Assembly: GCA_947652115.1 (NCBI GenBank)
Contig: OX393573.1
Location: 11,160,481 to 11,224,480 of the forward strand
DNA: 64,000 bases
DNA from: Blastomussa wellsi
Taxonomy: Eukaryota; Cnidaria; Anthozoa; Scleractinia; Plerogyridae
Direction: 5' to 3'
Shown here: piece after piece, positions 48,694 to 60,708 of the stretch
Layout of the letters: each line of letters begins with the position of its first letter
Numbering within the stretch: position 1 is the first letter of the stretch
Notes under the pieces: model-generated
Database searches by the model: none
Seen by the model: only the letters and a program-made list of their open reading frames with translations
Told to the model about the DNA's origin: nothing
Program-made: the position numbers and the translations under genes

Positions 48694-49070
48694 GCTTTCC
48701 AATTCAGCGAGGGAGACACGAATTCAAAAACTCTCCCGTGTGGGCAGAAGACCAGTGTGATGTCATCAAATTTGAACCGTTCATATTTTACCCTCACAAA
48801 AAAATATACGTACAACTCACTGTCAACCATTTTAACTACTCTGATGCCACATTCGTACACGAAGCCACGACACCATGGGTTGAAAGCGTCAACAGTACTC
48901 AGTTCACAGCCTGTGTAACACGAGCTGGGAGAAATGACTATCCTTCAGATAGCTTCGCCACAATTGATTGGGTTGCATACCAGGGTGCTCCACCTGGCGG
49001 AGTGGCAGGAGAAGAAATGTTCTCCAGATGGTGGACTGGGACTAGTTGTCAAACGGTCAACCTTCCAAAG
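48694..49070 (+). CDS. Secreted mosaic gene: second lectin-like block, exon 1
   Basis: Phase-1 acceptor and phase-0 donor (CAAAG|GTAGGT). 125 codons parallel to the exon at 42987: TPWVESVNSTQFTACV, then TIDWVAYQG and a Cys before VNLPK. Confirms block duplication. Confidence 0.62.
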
Positions 49071-49229
49071 GTAGGTGTCATCAGCGAATTGGCTGAAATA
49101 TACGAAATTATGCAACAAAACAGTGTCCTTTTGAAATATTTCCTTGTGAAATGAGTAGTAGCTTTGTCCTCAACTAAAGCGGATTGCTTGTAAATCAGCT
49201 TAAACCAGTGATCTTATGTTATATTTTAG

Positions 49230-52200
49230 GGAAAGTTCTCTCAGATTCCAGCAATATTTGCCACAGCTGAACATTTTAGGTCACGCCTGAAGCACGACGC
49301 TACCAGTTTGTGGCTCGAAGATGTGTCTAAAAGTTCCTTTAAGATTTGCCTTCGGGAGCTTCAAAACTTCGCAGGGGTTCATGACGACATCTCAGTGGTA
49401 ACTTGTCAGCCGTTAAGTTTAATCTAATGTACTGCAGGCTATATGAATTCCGATGAGTCAGCCAGTTAATCACATGAAATCAGAAAATTAGTCGGTTAAT
49501 CAGTCAGTTAATACGTCAGTTAGTCACACTGCGCAAAATGAAAAATATTCTAGAGTTTTCTAGCCTTGGATATGTCAGTGTGATACCATAAAATCCTAGC
49601 GTATCCTAGAGTATTCAAGGCGTACGCTTTACGTGAAGTACACCTGGCCAGGGAGTATCCAAGAGTATTCGATTTAAATACGTTTAGTGCCTTGGAGTAT
49701 TCACGAGTATTGGTGGTTTTCACTGTCACGCTATGAAAAACTAAATTCAAAACAATTCAACTACAGAAGCTTAGAATTTCATAGAGTGTAGATGATAAAT
49801 AAATAAATGCCTGTGCGGTGTCCCGTTCGCGAGTTATTTGCCGAAACGTTCCACGCAAATCTACGAAGCTTAGTATGGAGGCGCCATATTTGTGTCCTTC
49901 CGAGGGGCACAAATATGGCCGTCGTGATGCACGCGAAGTCATCTGGAATTCAGTTGCGCTATAATAGCGACTACTTTTGGCTCATGTGCTATTATACTTA
50001 CACATAAACACCACTTATTATATCTGAAATGCTCATACATCTGAAAATCGAAAGGATAGGCTTTTTCTAAACAAAACAGTTTTGTCACGGTTTCCTGCTT
50101 GATGTCACATACGGCCGAGAACTCAAATATTCAAGATGCTCTGTTTTCAAAACGAAGGGTACAATCGAGCTGAAAATTTGCGAGAAGATATATTTTTAGT
50201 TAGCCTTACACCCAGTGGCGACGAAAATTTAGCAGGCCTAGCGAATTTTCATTTCAGAATTTTATGACGTCACATGCAAACCAAGAATTCAATATTGAAA
50301 TACGTGATGCACACCCGGAATGTTCAATTTGAATATGGAAAAACAGGCCGCATCCCAGGGGTATTTCGAATCAGGCGTACTAGAATACGTCGGAAAATTA
50401 TAGTATACGAGGAGTGTGCCGACTCGTAAACGAGCAAATTCTGGCCCGAATATTTGGCTTTTCGCGCAGTGTCAGTCAGTCAATCAGTCAGCAAGGGCGT
50501 AGCCAGGGGGGCGTCGTCCCTCCTTTTGGGATATTTTTTAAGTAAATAAGTGAAACACAGTATGGAGGTTGACATGACAAACTGGTGAGCACAATGGGTG
50601 TGACCCCCCTTTGAAAAATCCTGGCTACGCCCATGGTCAGTCAGTCAGTTAATCAATCAGTAAGTGGAGTTATGTGGCTGGCAATATAGCCGCTTCAACA
50701 ACAATTTCAATGAAATCAAAATTACCCAAAGATGAAACACAGACCCTCCAAGCAAAGGGGATTGTAAAAACCACTGAGAGCAGAAGAATACATGGTTATG
50801 CTAAGGGTGGTTGGTATGAAGAAAGTGGAGATAAAAATCCGACAAAAAATGCAACTGACGATCGCGAGTGCAAAAACCACATGACTCAAATAGTTCGTCT
50901 ACATGTACAGGGTTCTCACAATTCGCCAATACGTTAATTCCACACCACACCCCCTGTACGAATATCCTAGAAACGCAGGCTTATTAAGGTAAAGAACATT
51001 AATGAAGAGGCATCATGAAATTTTTGTCTATACAATAATTATCTTTGATGTGTATAATCAAAATAGAGTTGTGGTGTTCATTGTTCATTCAGGAGGGTAT
51101 TACCTTATACAATAAATAATTGCGCTTCTTTTACAGAACTGGCTAGTGTTCGAAACTCTCCATAGACCATTGTTTAAAGAACACCGTGATATCAGCTTTG
51201 CAAATGACGTTTCTCCATCGGAGAGATACAGCTATGCCTTCTGCCAGGTAATCATCATATACTGGGTAATCAAGGTGTTGGGGTCTTAACAGATTAATGT
51301 TGAAATCGATGGCGTTTCGCGGAATGAGTCGTTATTTCAGAAAGCATCATTCTTTCAGGTAAGCGTTAACAGTACATTTGACCTATATTTTGTGAATTTT
51401 CGGTTGAACTTGTTAAAGATTTTGACGTATTTTATATTATGATAAACAGGATGTCAAATTTGAGTGGACATTCCGGCAGCCCCCAACCGTTTTGTTAACA
51501 GCCAAACATTCTACAAGTGGTGGACATACAGGCGCCGAGTGTAATGGAATCGTAAGCTGGGTCGAGGTACATAAAAATAACTGTCTACGTTAATTGTCCG
51601 ACGTATCTTCAGGAGTATTTTCATAGAACCTCAGAAGTTCACAATTATAACTTGACGGGTTCGAGATATGACTTCCAATCGCCGCTACCTAAAACGAATT
51701 TTCTTAAATGTTCTTTCTCTTATCGAGGTGCAAATGCTTGGAACAAACTGTCAAATCAAATACGTGCTATAAGGGATCTTGCAAGCTTTAAACGTGCAAT
51801 ATCCTAGGACACATTTTAGATCGCTAGGGCCCATTTCTACATTGCTTGTTTCGCATTATTATATAGTAAATTATGAGTTTTACTAATTATTACTTGAATT
51901 TCCTTGATATTAAATATTATTTTAGCGCTAAGTTATACCTAGCTTATTAGTCCTTTAACATTTATATCTTGTAATGTTTTGAATTTTTAGCATTTATATC
52001 TTGTAATTCTTACACGGCATGTCTGAAAACCAGCTTGCTGAGCCATTTACCGTGTTTAAATAAAGTTGATTGATTGATTGATATGTATACCAGTTACATG
52101 CAGAATGAACATTTTTCCACGTCGTCGGGATTCTTCTTTTGAAAAAAAATAATAATAAAAGGAATGAAGATTGATTTTCCAAGAATTCGAAGTCGTCTCA

Positions 52201-52484
52201 ACAGTCGATTTTGTCTCGTGTGATTGCTTATGATGAGTTACTGCATGAGACCTTGGGCGGCAAAGGGTAGTTTGTTTGAAACAATTCAAGCCGTTTCGGA
52301 ATAATTTTAAAACATTTGACAAATGTTTTAAGTGCGCAAGCGTCTATTATAATTCTGAAGCTTCATCCCTTCTTTTTCTTTTATATTTTTTAGTTTATCA
52401 CAAAGTCCGGTTTCCGCATTTGTGCCAAAGAACTCTTTGTTCAACGCTTCGATCCATTGACAGTTTCATATACAGTTTTATCAG
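49230..52484 (+). CDS. Secreted mosaic gene: second lectin-like block, exons 2-5
   Basis: Four exons with canonical splice sites: 49230-49397, 51137-51247, 51450-51566 and 52394-52484. Patterns LWLEDVSKSSFKICLREL, NWLVFETL, FEWTFRQPPTVLLTA and FRICAKELF parallel the first block. The last exon ends phase 1, leading to the C-type lectin. A LINE tail and a MITE lie in the introns. Confidence 0.62.
50495..50632. mobile_element. Short MITE (GGGCGTAGCCAGG ends)
   Basis: Inverted GGGCGTAGCCAGG / CCTGGCTACGCCC ends bracket about 138 bp, inside 'cagtcagt' simple repeats. Confidence 0.5.
51618..52082 (+). pseudogene. LINE 3' fragment with (TTGA)n tail
   Basis: Reads YRGANAWNKLSNQIRAIRDL then a stop, a standard reverse-transcriptase C-terminus, followed by AATAAAG and a (TTGA)n tail. 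Plus-strand, 5'-truncated insertion in the intron. Confidence 0.7.
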
Positions 52485-52564
52485 GTAAGCAAACATTTGT
52501 TTCCTTTGGGTTTTAATTTTCTACGCAGAAATATCAGCGTACGGGCTAATTTTCGCAAAGGGGT

Positions 52565-52570
52565 GTGTGT

Positions 52571-52601
<31 letters not shown>

Positions 52602-52602
52602 G
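52565..52602. repeat. (GT)n/(G)n microsatellite
   Basis: A (gt) run of about 10 units followed directly by about 18 G. Prone to slippage. Confidence 0.8.
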
Positions 52603-53418
52603 ATGGGTGGGGCTGAACCATTTGCCCAAAAAGTTCTCCCAAGTTGACTTGTCCAGATTTCTTTTGCTGCCTATGCGCCGCCTATGCTCAGAAAATTCTT
52701 ATTGTGTGCAGCAGTATAAGAAACGGAGACAGTCCAAGTTTATTGCTACAAAATAGAGAAAAACCAAAAGCAAAACGGTATTTATATAAGGCTAAATTAG
52801 AAGTCATAAACAAATGACTGAGAGAAAATCACTTTTCACATGTGCAATGTCAATCTGTTCAAATAACACTTGAAGAAAAGAATTGGCCCTTTTCAGCTTG
52901 GAAGCTCAGGGTACAGAGGCACCCAACGAGTCTGCCCATCTCTTTATCTGCTCCGCAGCGCAAATGTTGCTGGTTGACAAAGTGTTCCAGTAAATGTTTT
53001 CTCACAAGAGCTTTCATTAAAAAAATACTATTTTTGCACTGGCCGATTGAAACTTGGAAGGAGGACTGAAGAAACTGCTCGACGAGAGCTTGAGAAGAGC
53101 GGATTTCAACGGTTTTCAGTGCCATTTTCGCGCGTTTGTTTTTGTTCTAATTGCTGGCTGGGAAAAAAATTACGGATCATGAGCTGGAATAAAGGAACAG
53201 ATAATTCTTTTCCAGAAACACTCAAGAACACTTGTAAATGTATCAATTTCACATATTTTCATTTATTTGGGTGGATTCTGCTCGTTGGGTTCGTTGGGTT
53301 CCCCTGAGGGTAACAACTAGGAGGCAACATTGTTACCCCAACTGAAAAGAAAAACAGGTTTTAAATGCATTGCAGAGGAATGAAATGAATGAATCAATGC
53401 ATATTTTGTTTTCACCAG

Positions 53419-53799
53419 ATATCTGCGAGAAGGACTGGTTTTATTTTAGAGGTTATTGTTACAGAAAAGTAGCTTCATGCGATACATGGGGTAGCAGTCA
53501 AGGAAAATGTGCCACGCAAGGAGCCAACCTTCCCAGCATTCATAGCCAGGAAGAAAACGTTTTCGTTCAGAGCTTGCACGGTGGGGAAAAATCTTGGTTA
53601 GGTCTCTCTGATATAAACACAGAAGGAAAATTCGTGTGGACTGACGGAACACCCGCCGACTTCCATCACTGGGCTAAATATCAACCAAACAACATTGGTA
53701 ACCAAGATTGTGTCCACACTCTGGGCTTTCTTAAAGATCACGATTACGAATGGAATGACGTCAATTGTACAGACTGTCACAGATTTACCTGTAAGCAAG
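53419..53799 (+). CDS. Secreted mosaic gene: C-type lectin domain exon
   Basis: A single phase-1 symmetric exon. WFYFRGYCYRK opens the fold and WLGLSDINTEGKFVWTDGT follows. A QPNN carbohydrate-site variant (EPN/QPD family) is then followed by EWNDVNC and the terminal Cys. The altered QPNN makes sugar preference uncertain. Confidence 0.85.
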
Positions 53800-54060
53800 G
53801 TAGGTGTAAATATACCTTATTTGTTTAATTAACCCTGTGGTAATTGGGAATGGGAATTTTCTGAGAAGCTTATTGAATTAGGTAATTTAATTTATTAAAA
53901 CTTGCATTGAAAACATGCTGCCATATCATTTTCTTGTATTAAGTGAAAACCATGTTGGCAGAATGGAAAATAACAAGACTATTTCTTGTGACAACCGATA
54001 ACGCTTTTCATCTTAGATACAGGAGCCAAAGTTAACATAATTATTTTTTTGTCAATACAG

Positions 54061-54186
54061 ATTACGATGAATGCACCAGCTTCGGGTACGATTGTGATGA
54101 AAGTGCGTATTGCGTGAACAATGATGGCTCGTACACATGCAAATGTAAAAGTGGATATCGTCTTGATGCCACTGGAAACTGTACAG
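54061..54186 (+). CDS. Secreted mosaic gene: calcium-binding EGF exon
   Basis: DYDECTSFGYDC, then CVNNDGSYTCKCKSGY: all six cysteines and the D-x-D/E-E-C plus N-x-D/G calcium signature. Phase-1 symmetric; both F5/8C and D8C exons downstream are phase-compatible. Confidence 0.85.
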
Positions 54187-54612
54187 GTTTGTTTATAATC
54201 CAGTTTAGAGTTAAATGTAACGTAGTTTCGTCTATTTCCATTTAGTCTTGAATAGTCTGTTCTAATATAGGGTATAGTCCATTCCATTTTGCTTTGATTT
54301 GGTTGAGTTTACTGTTTAGTTTGGTAAGTTTGCATGGCGTAGATATAATAAGCTTTTATTATGGCTGAAAGCGTGGAATCGTTGGACCCTCCGCAGCAAC
54401 GTAAAAAGGCTAAGGCTCCAACGCTTCCACTTCGTGGCTTCGTGTAAGACACCTAAATATGTTCTCTGCTCATAGTTAGAGACGTCCCTCTCGGCCACTC
54501 CATCCCATCACCGTAAAGATGAGCATTTGATAAATCGTGATTGTAAGGTGCTAACGCCATGTGACGCCTCAGATGTTACAAGAATTAACACATTTTTATC
54601 TAAACGTTTTAG

Positions 54613-55262
54613 CGATAAACTGCTTCGACTTTCCTGTTGGTGTCTCCTCCCTTGATACAATTCCTGACAATGAGATGACAGCGTCTTCATACACCACCAC
54701 CAGTTACAGCAGTTACAGAGCTTATAACGGCCGCCTCCATGACACCAGAGGCGACGGATGGTGTTCGGCATCCCATGACAGCAATGATGACTGGCTACAA
54801 GTTGATTTCACTAAAATAATCCAAGTCTGCGCTATCGCGACACAGGGAGATGTTAACGGTAATGAATGGGTAACAGACTTTAAGGTCTCTTACTCCACCG
54901 ATGGAAAGAGTTGGACAACTTTCAAAGATCCAAATGGTAAACACCAGGTAATGCATGGACATCTTAATTAAGTAAAAGTAATGTATCAATGAAACATGAG
55001 CGCTATGTAATGGCAATACAGTCTCCAAAACACTTTTGACATACTGGTATAGTATAAAACGATTACTCTTTATAGATAGAAGTTTAATATATATTTTGTT
55101 GGGTATTTCAAGGTATTTCACAGAGAAGGTAGAAGCAATGGTATTGACCAACATAAGTTACCAGCAATCGTCCCTGCAAGGTACATCCGCTTTCACCCGA
55201 TCAATAGGCACAACTGGAACTGCCTGAGGGTGGAAATATATAGCGACAAGCACAATTGTTAG
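54613..55262 (+). CDS. Secreted mosaic gene: F5/8C (discoidin) domain, terminal version A
   Basis: Two exons, 54613-54947 and 55113-55262. SLDTIPDNEMTASS, DDWLQVDFTKIIQVCAIATQ, then ARYIRFHPINRHNWNCLRVE fits F5/8C. The frame meets TAG at 55260-55262 directly after the last Cys. The only donor-like site, GTTAGT at 55258, would create a stop when joined to the next exon. It therefore looks like a terminal exon, or the true donor was missed. Confidence 0.8.
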
Positions 55263-55369
55263 TATTTACCTTCGTCTAATTATCTTTTTTACGAATGTCT
55301 AAGGGCTTCTGAGAGAGAGACGCAAAAATTATAATAATCACAAATAATAGCAATAATGACGACGACCAC

Positions 55370-55890
55370 GAGGACGAGGACAATTATGAAAGTGATGATG
55401 ATGATGACGATGACGATGACAATGATGGTATGCTTGGTATACTTTTATCAAACCTGAATCACATTTGGACTTCAGCATGATATGCATATAATATAAAACG
55501 TGTTAACAAGCTCTTAACAAGTATGTTCAATTATATTTCCTTTTTTTTGTATTTTAATGATATTTATTGATTTTCCGATTATAGCATACAGTTTAAACAT
55601 ACACTTTAACTTAACTTAGTGCAGAGAAAGAAAGAAAAAAAAATAATAATAATTAATTCACACACAGACAAACATACACACAAACCCCTTCATAACCATC
55701 TTCTGTGTTCCTTCGTTATCAAGTTCTAGCTCTAGAACTGTATCTTTGTAACACAAGCACAAAAGTTAATCATCATCATCATCATCCTCATCATCATCAT
55801 CATCATCATCATTATTATTATTATTACTATTATTATTATTATTTCTATTATCATTATCATTATCATCATCATCATCATCATCATTGTTAG
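55370..55890. repeat. Triplet microsatellites (GAT, CAT, ATT)
   Basis: GATGAT/GACGAT runs at 55392-55430 and CAT/ATT runs at 55770-55886. Histidine/methionine-rich frames here are artefacts. Confidence 0.85.
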
Positions 55891-55920
55891 CTTACGGTGT
55901 GTTATCTCTTTTTCACCCAG

Positions 55921-56297
55921 AATGCCACGACTACCAAAACCTGACAAGTGCTTACAGGAAAATAACCTACAAAACTGCGGATGCTGCTAGCACTCAGTGT
56001 GACAAGTCCCTCGGTCCGGGCTGGTTTCGTTTTCAAGGCGCCGCTGGAACTAAAATGCCTACTTCGTGTGTTTCTGAGAATCATTGCGGAACCAATGCTG
56101 CAGGCTGGCTGAATGGCGTTCATCCTTCAGCGGCGGAGGGTCATGTCACGAGACAGGTTTGCTTCAGCTGGAGGTCAAACTGCTGTAGATGGAGTATTAA
56201 CATAAAAGTCAGAAACTGTGGTTCTTACTTTGTCTACCTCATCAGTGGAACACCATCGTCCAATCCCTGCTACCTCGGTTACTGTGGAAGCGATTAA
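55921..56297 (+). CDS. Secreted mosaic gene: uromodulin-type D8C exon, terminal version B
   Basis: Acceptor TCTTTTTCACCCAG at 55920, phase 1. ECHDYQNLTSAYRK, GWFRFQGAAGTKMPTSCV, CGTNAAGWLNGVHP and NCGSYFVYLI match the D8C domain of uromodulin/OIT3-type proteins. Stop TAA at 56295-56297. The phase fits direct joining to the EGF or C-type lectin exon (both end phase 1 with G). It does not fit the F5/8C exon without making a stop. Confidence 0.82.
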
Positions 56298-56544
56298 AAA
56301 GTTTTAGAGTTTAAGAGGAGTTTTTAAAGTTTTGGAGGTTGGAACTAAATATCAAACAAAAGCAGAACACACGCTTCGTTTCAGCACCTTTAAAGACCAG
56401 TGTAAAGAGGTTTACCAGTCGCGCTCACGATAAATTTGAAAATTTGACTTTACATCACGGAGAAAGTGTACTAGCCTATTGTTGTAAGATTTCATCCTAC
56501 CGGATGAAATATGGAAAACTTTACGGTACTAAGCACTTTTTTGT

Positions 56545-56645
56545 GTATAATTTTGTTTTATCAACTAGGTTGATAATGTGAATTGGCCACCGTAAAGAGA
56601 TTCAAGAGCTGACGTTTCGAGCGTTAGCCCTTCGTCGGAGCGAAT
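56545..56645 (-). repeat. Single copy of the 1912-2095 terminal repeat arm
   Basis: 'ttatcaactaggttgataat', then 'gagctgacgtttcgagcgtt' and 'agcccttcgtcgg' match one arm of the palindrome at 1912-2095, including the hammerhead-like core on the minus strand. Confidence 0.6.
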
Positions 56646-56699
56646 AAAGGAATTGTGGGTCGTATGTTTTTTATATATAGAAAGATGGAGCTTCGCTAT

Positions 56700-58102
56700 T
56701 GGCTGGTGCCTGGTAACGTGAAAACAACGGAATAAATTAGTTGAATGAAAAGCGTTCGTTGATATCGTGAGGATTAAGAATGCCGATTTGGAAAATAAAG
56801 TTTTGTTCTAGAGTTTTGCGGCTTTTCATGTTTCCTTGGTGAAGGGAAAGGCATATGGCAGTCGGCCCGCCGATGTCCCTCCAATGTCCCTGAAAAATAT
56901 ACCGGTTAAAGCTTAAAGGGTTGAGGCAGTCGAAAGAGTGCAGCAGGCCAAAGACCATGTAGAGGAGAATCATTGAAGCAGAGTGGAAAGAACTGGGCTG
57001 GCCAAACTGGAATGATGTGAAACAGTATACAAAAGACCATGATGGATGGAAGACGATGCTGTGTAGCCTTGTGCTCCACTCATAGGGGTGAAGAGGACGA
57101 TTGATTGATTGATTGTCTGCAGTTCGTCTGTTGCCCATTGGGACTCTGAATACTGTCATTCATGAGCCCCTCTTTCTCTGGGCTTGTCGTTTTTCAGCTT
57201 CGAGGTCCTCTGGCTTGGCATGGGAGCTAATTGCTGGGTTGCCAGGATTAACCAGCTATGGGAGCAGTCTCTATCTCGGAGCTGGCTGCCAATAGTGGAA
57301 GCTCCTTGATGTCTCGGTCAGCCAACCTCCATTATTTAGTGATGCAGTTGTTAAATACAGTGGAGTTAAAAACAAAGCATCTGTGTTCCCCTGAGGTTCA
57401 GCAGAGTTCTGTTATGCACATGTGCCAGTGAATTCACTGAAAGTCAGCCTGCAGTGTTTTGTGATGCATATGCGCCAGTGCATTTGTTAAGTGCCTACAT
57501 TCCCTTGCGGTTTGTTGTGTTCACTCATGCACATTCACAAGTGCATGCTTAGAGCTAGCATTGGTATTCATGTGCAATCAGCAGTCTTCTTTTGTCCACA
57601 TGTGTGTGGATTTCTTGAACTTTCAACGAGATGCTTTCATTTTGTTCGAGTTCAAGTGAGCGCTGTTTCTGCCTGGTAGCTGATCTTCAGAGATGTTCCT
57701 CCTCCTTTCACACCCTAGGAACTGGCTGCCAATAGTGGAAGCTCCCGGATGTCTCGGGTACCCAACCTCCATTAAGTACAAAGTTAGTTTATACTGGGTA
57801 CTTGTTGTAAAGGAGCTCCATTGTGGCAGGCACAGTGGTTGGGCTAATAGTTAGTGTGCTGGACTTCAAATTGACCATCTGGGTTCACTGTTATTGCGGG
57901 CCAAGACTATTTACTTTCGTGCCTCTCTCCATCCAGAAGTAGAAAACAAAATGGGTACTTGTAAATTGCTGGGCGATCTGACCGAATGCTGATGAGTAAG
58001 TGGCCTGCGATGGACAAACATCCCATTTCCAAGTAGGGGTAGGGTAGCAATACTCCTAGCTGCTTACCCCCATTCTGGTAGCCAGCTGAAATCTCTGTAC
58101 TT
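56700..58102. other. LINE tail debris and direct repeats; no gene
   Basis: 56985-57110 reads like a LINE reverse-transcriptase terminus (WNDVKQYTKDHDGWKTMLCS). A 56-bp phrase, 'gctgccaatagtggaagctc' onward, occurs at 57280-57333 and 57719-57774. No coding structure is seen. Confidence 0.5.
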
Positions 58103-58241
58103 TTAAGGTGGCTCAATACAGTTTTTCTTGACCATACCAGATCAATATGAAATGTGGAAAAGGTATTGGTCTTATATTGAAGTGTGATATAATACACTGT
58201 ATATATCGTAGGGAAATTGATATTTCCATGGTAGTGATAAT

Positions 58242-58268
58242 GATAGATAGATAGATAGATAGATAGAC
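58242..58268 (-). repeat. (ATAG)n: 3' tail of the nested LINE
   Basis: About seven GATA units immediately beside the outer arm, in the position expected for the minus-strand LINE tail. Confidence 0.6.
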
Positions 58269-58552
58269 TGTTTATTCAGAAATACATCGCAGTCACCAGA
58301 CTGAATTGCGTATTTTACAAAGAAATATATAAATATTAGGGACTGGTCATAAAGTACAGGAGGGGGTGGGCCGGAAAAATTGATTTTCTAGTAGACAAAG
58401 TTTTGGTGACCCACCCTTCCTAGTTAACACAAAAAATGTAGCCCACCCTTTTAATCCTGACATAAAAATAACTGACCCACCCCCCTCTTTCCAGGGGCAT
58501 CTTAAGCTACTAAACAATAGATAAAATACCATTAACCTTGATTTTTGTGGCA

Positions 58553-60085
58553 TCAATTGGAGTCTCCATAGAAATGACGGGTCATATATGTGGTACATGG
58601 TCTTCCAGTTCTGGAGTTACGAGGCTGTAATATCTCGTCATTATCTGAGTCACTTCCATCGTCGTCACTGGGCTCACCAACCTCAACTAAAAATACATCA
58701 TCCTCATCATCAGAAACATCACTGTCCATTGATTCAGCAGGATCACCATCATCTTTAGCTTCGTTATCTTCATCGTGAATTCCACTTTGTTGTATCTTGT
58801 GGTATTCTGAATTTGCTAACCATGCATTGATTGTATTTACTTTTTCCGCTTTTTTCATCTTGCCATGGGCCAGATGATGCCTATCAAGGAACAAATTAAG
58901 AGCAGGAACAGTTTGTTTTGCTAGTGTTCCCTTGTGGAACATCTCTACCCAGTCAAAGTCATCATAGGTTCTCATGACTTCCTCTTGTGTTTTTCGCTTT
59001 CTTTCTTCAGACCTCTTTTCTTTTTTCAATCGTATGTATTCAAGATGTTCCAGGTACTTTCTTGTTGGACTTTCCTCCACAGCAAATCTTTTTGAAAAAA
59101 TTCCAATAGACTCTGCGTCATCCAATGCAAGTGTCCCATCTTCAAATTTCTTTTTAATTTGCGCTCTTGGCTGATAATCATCTATATCCCTTTGAGAACC
59201 ACTTGAAGTAACAGTAGGGGTCTTGTCAAAGGGCAAGTAACACAATTCTGGTAGAGCTCTCTGATCTGGCATTGGCCTTGGAACTCTTTCCAAGCCTGGG
59301 GCTGAACAGGGAAATTTAGCACAAAACTCACATAGGGTTTTGTTTGTGTTCTGGCAGTCACCTTTTAGATATTCCAAGTAGAGCTCTCCCACCTGTACAT
59401 GTTCTTCCATAAACGTATTTATTTTCTTAAAGTATGCAGATCCTGGTATGTCTTTCTTCTTTGAATCTGGTGCCGAAAAAAACTGGCGTAGTTGTTCTGT
59501 GTTGAAGAAAAACTGTGCATTCTTGTGTGGGGTCAGAAATGATTGCATGTAATCTCCAGCTGGACCTGGCTCGTGATTGATTCTTTCAGCCACATTCCGG
59601 GCAACGGTCCACGCATTTTGTTCTATTGCCAGCTCCTCGCGTTTCTTCATATCATCAAGTGAGAGTGCTGCAATTTCATCTTGAGTCAGTCCATCAAGTG
59701 CGTCATGGAACTTCCATTGCATGGCCCCACCATCAACCAGTGCTTCACCAATACATGCATTTGATCTCTCTGCCTCATTCTGGCCACTGTCATCTCTAGC
59801 TCTGTGAATTCTATTCACACGATCAGAATTCAGGATTCTAGCCATCTCGACATCTCTGTATCTCACTTCTACATTACTGCTTTCCACACCAGGCCCTGCA
59901 TCTGTATTCTTAAGGATGTCAGTCTTGACTGGTGGCAACTTCAACTCGCTGATGCATTCTAGGACCTGGTCCACCTTTCTTTGGAGAGCACCGTATACTT
60001 CCCATAACTGTTCTCCGGTGACTGTGATGTCGGTAAAATCTTGCTCCAAATGGTCTATTATTGATTCACTTGCAGGATGATGCAA
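58553..60085 (-). CDS. Unknown protein of the 2.5-kb TIR element (510 aa)
   Basis: Uninterrupted. N-terminal helices, a central Cys cluster (CQNTNKTLCEFCAKFPC), a KR-rich helix (EKRSEERKRKTQEE), a SAP-like helix pair (VPALNLFLDRHHLAHGKMKK) and an acidic tail. A SAP domain would bind DNA; this is weak. Integrity implies recent activity or selection. Confidence 0.65.
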   Translation of the reverse strand: MHHPASESIIDHLEQDFTDITVTGEQLWEVYGALQRKVDQVLECISELKLPPVKTDILKNTDAGPGVESSNVEVRYRDVEMARILNSDRVNRIHRARDDSGQNEAERSNACIGEALVDGGAMQWKFHDALDGLTQDEIAALSLDDMKKREELAIEQNAWTVARNVAERINHEPGPAGDYMQSFLTPHKNAQFFFNTEQLRQFFSAPDSKKKDIPGSAYFKKINTFMEEHVQVGELYLEYLKGDCQNTNKTLCEFCAKFPCSAPGLERVPRPMPDQRALPELCYLPFDKTPTVTSSGSQRDIDDYQPRAQIKKKFEDGTLALDDAESIGIFSKRFAVEESPTRKYLEHLEYIRLKKEKRSEERKRKTQEEVMRTYDDFDWVEMFHKGTLAKQTVPALNLFLDRHHLAHGKMKKAEKVNTINAWLANSEYHKIQQSGIHDEDNEAKDDGDPAESMDSDVSDDEDDVFLVEVGEPSDDDGSDSDNDEILQPRNSRTGRPCTTYMTRHFYGDSN

Positions 60086-60708
60086 GTGCGTTTACAAAAG
60101 CTGGCAAACTTAAAACTGGCCAAGAATGTTCCCATAAATTTAATGAGAAATGTTTTGGGGTTCTCACAAGCCTCAAAACAAAAATACTGGAAAGCTTAAA
60201 AAAAATGCAAAGCCTTGAAGAGAAAAACAAGAGGATGTACCCAGTGGCCAAAGGAGGATCTGCATCCAAAAAAAGAAGGCAAAAAGAAAATAGATCCAAA
60301 TCAAAAAAGCGCCGAATTGAGCGTAAAGAGAAAAGTTGTCAAAGAGTTTTTTCTCTAGCTGTTGCAAGTTCATGTTCATATGGAGATAAAATAGTTGAAT
60401 CTCATCTCCTAAATAAAGATGCCATATCAAAAATGGGGAAAAGGGATGTCAAATGGTTGAAATTACTATTTGCAAAAAAGATGTTCACAAAAGAAGCTAT
60501 TCAAGTTTGTAACAGTTTAAACCCTAATTTAGAAACAGACAGTGACACAGATACTGAGGATGACTTCACTGAAGATGATGTCAGTAGGTGTAATAATGAG
60601 CAGTTTTATTCCAAGTCATTTATCACGCTATATTATTGCCATTTAAGTGTTAAATTGTGTATTTGTACATATTTGCAGCTAATAAAATTGAAGCATAATT
60701 GTTCATAA
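60076..60708 (+). CDS. Unknown basic protein of the 2.5-kb TIR element
   Basis: Open frame overlapping the first bases of the divergent gene. The true start is uncertain (no ATG precedes the ordered region; it may be a downstream exon). Lysine/arginine-rich middle (KKRRQKENRSKSKKRRIERK) and acidic end (DTDTEDDFTEDD). Not recognised. Confidence 0.5.
   Translation, partial: DDASAFTKAGKLKTGQECSHKFNEKCFGVLTSLKTKILESLKKMQSLEEKNKRMYPVAKGGSASKKRRQKENRSKSKKRRIERKEKSCQRVFSLAVASSCSYGDKIVESHLLNKDAISKMGKRDVKWLKLLFAKKMFTKEAIQVCNSLNPNLETDSDTDTEDDFTEDDVSRCNNEQFYSKSFITLYYCHLSVKLCICTYLQLIKLKHNCS

Noticed and set aside
55705..55947. Histidine-rich and methionine-rich frames
   Set aside because: Products of the CAT/ATT triplet microsatellite.
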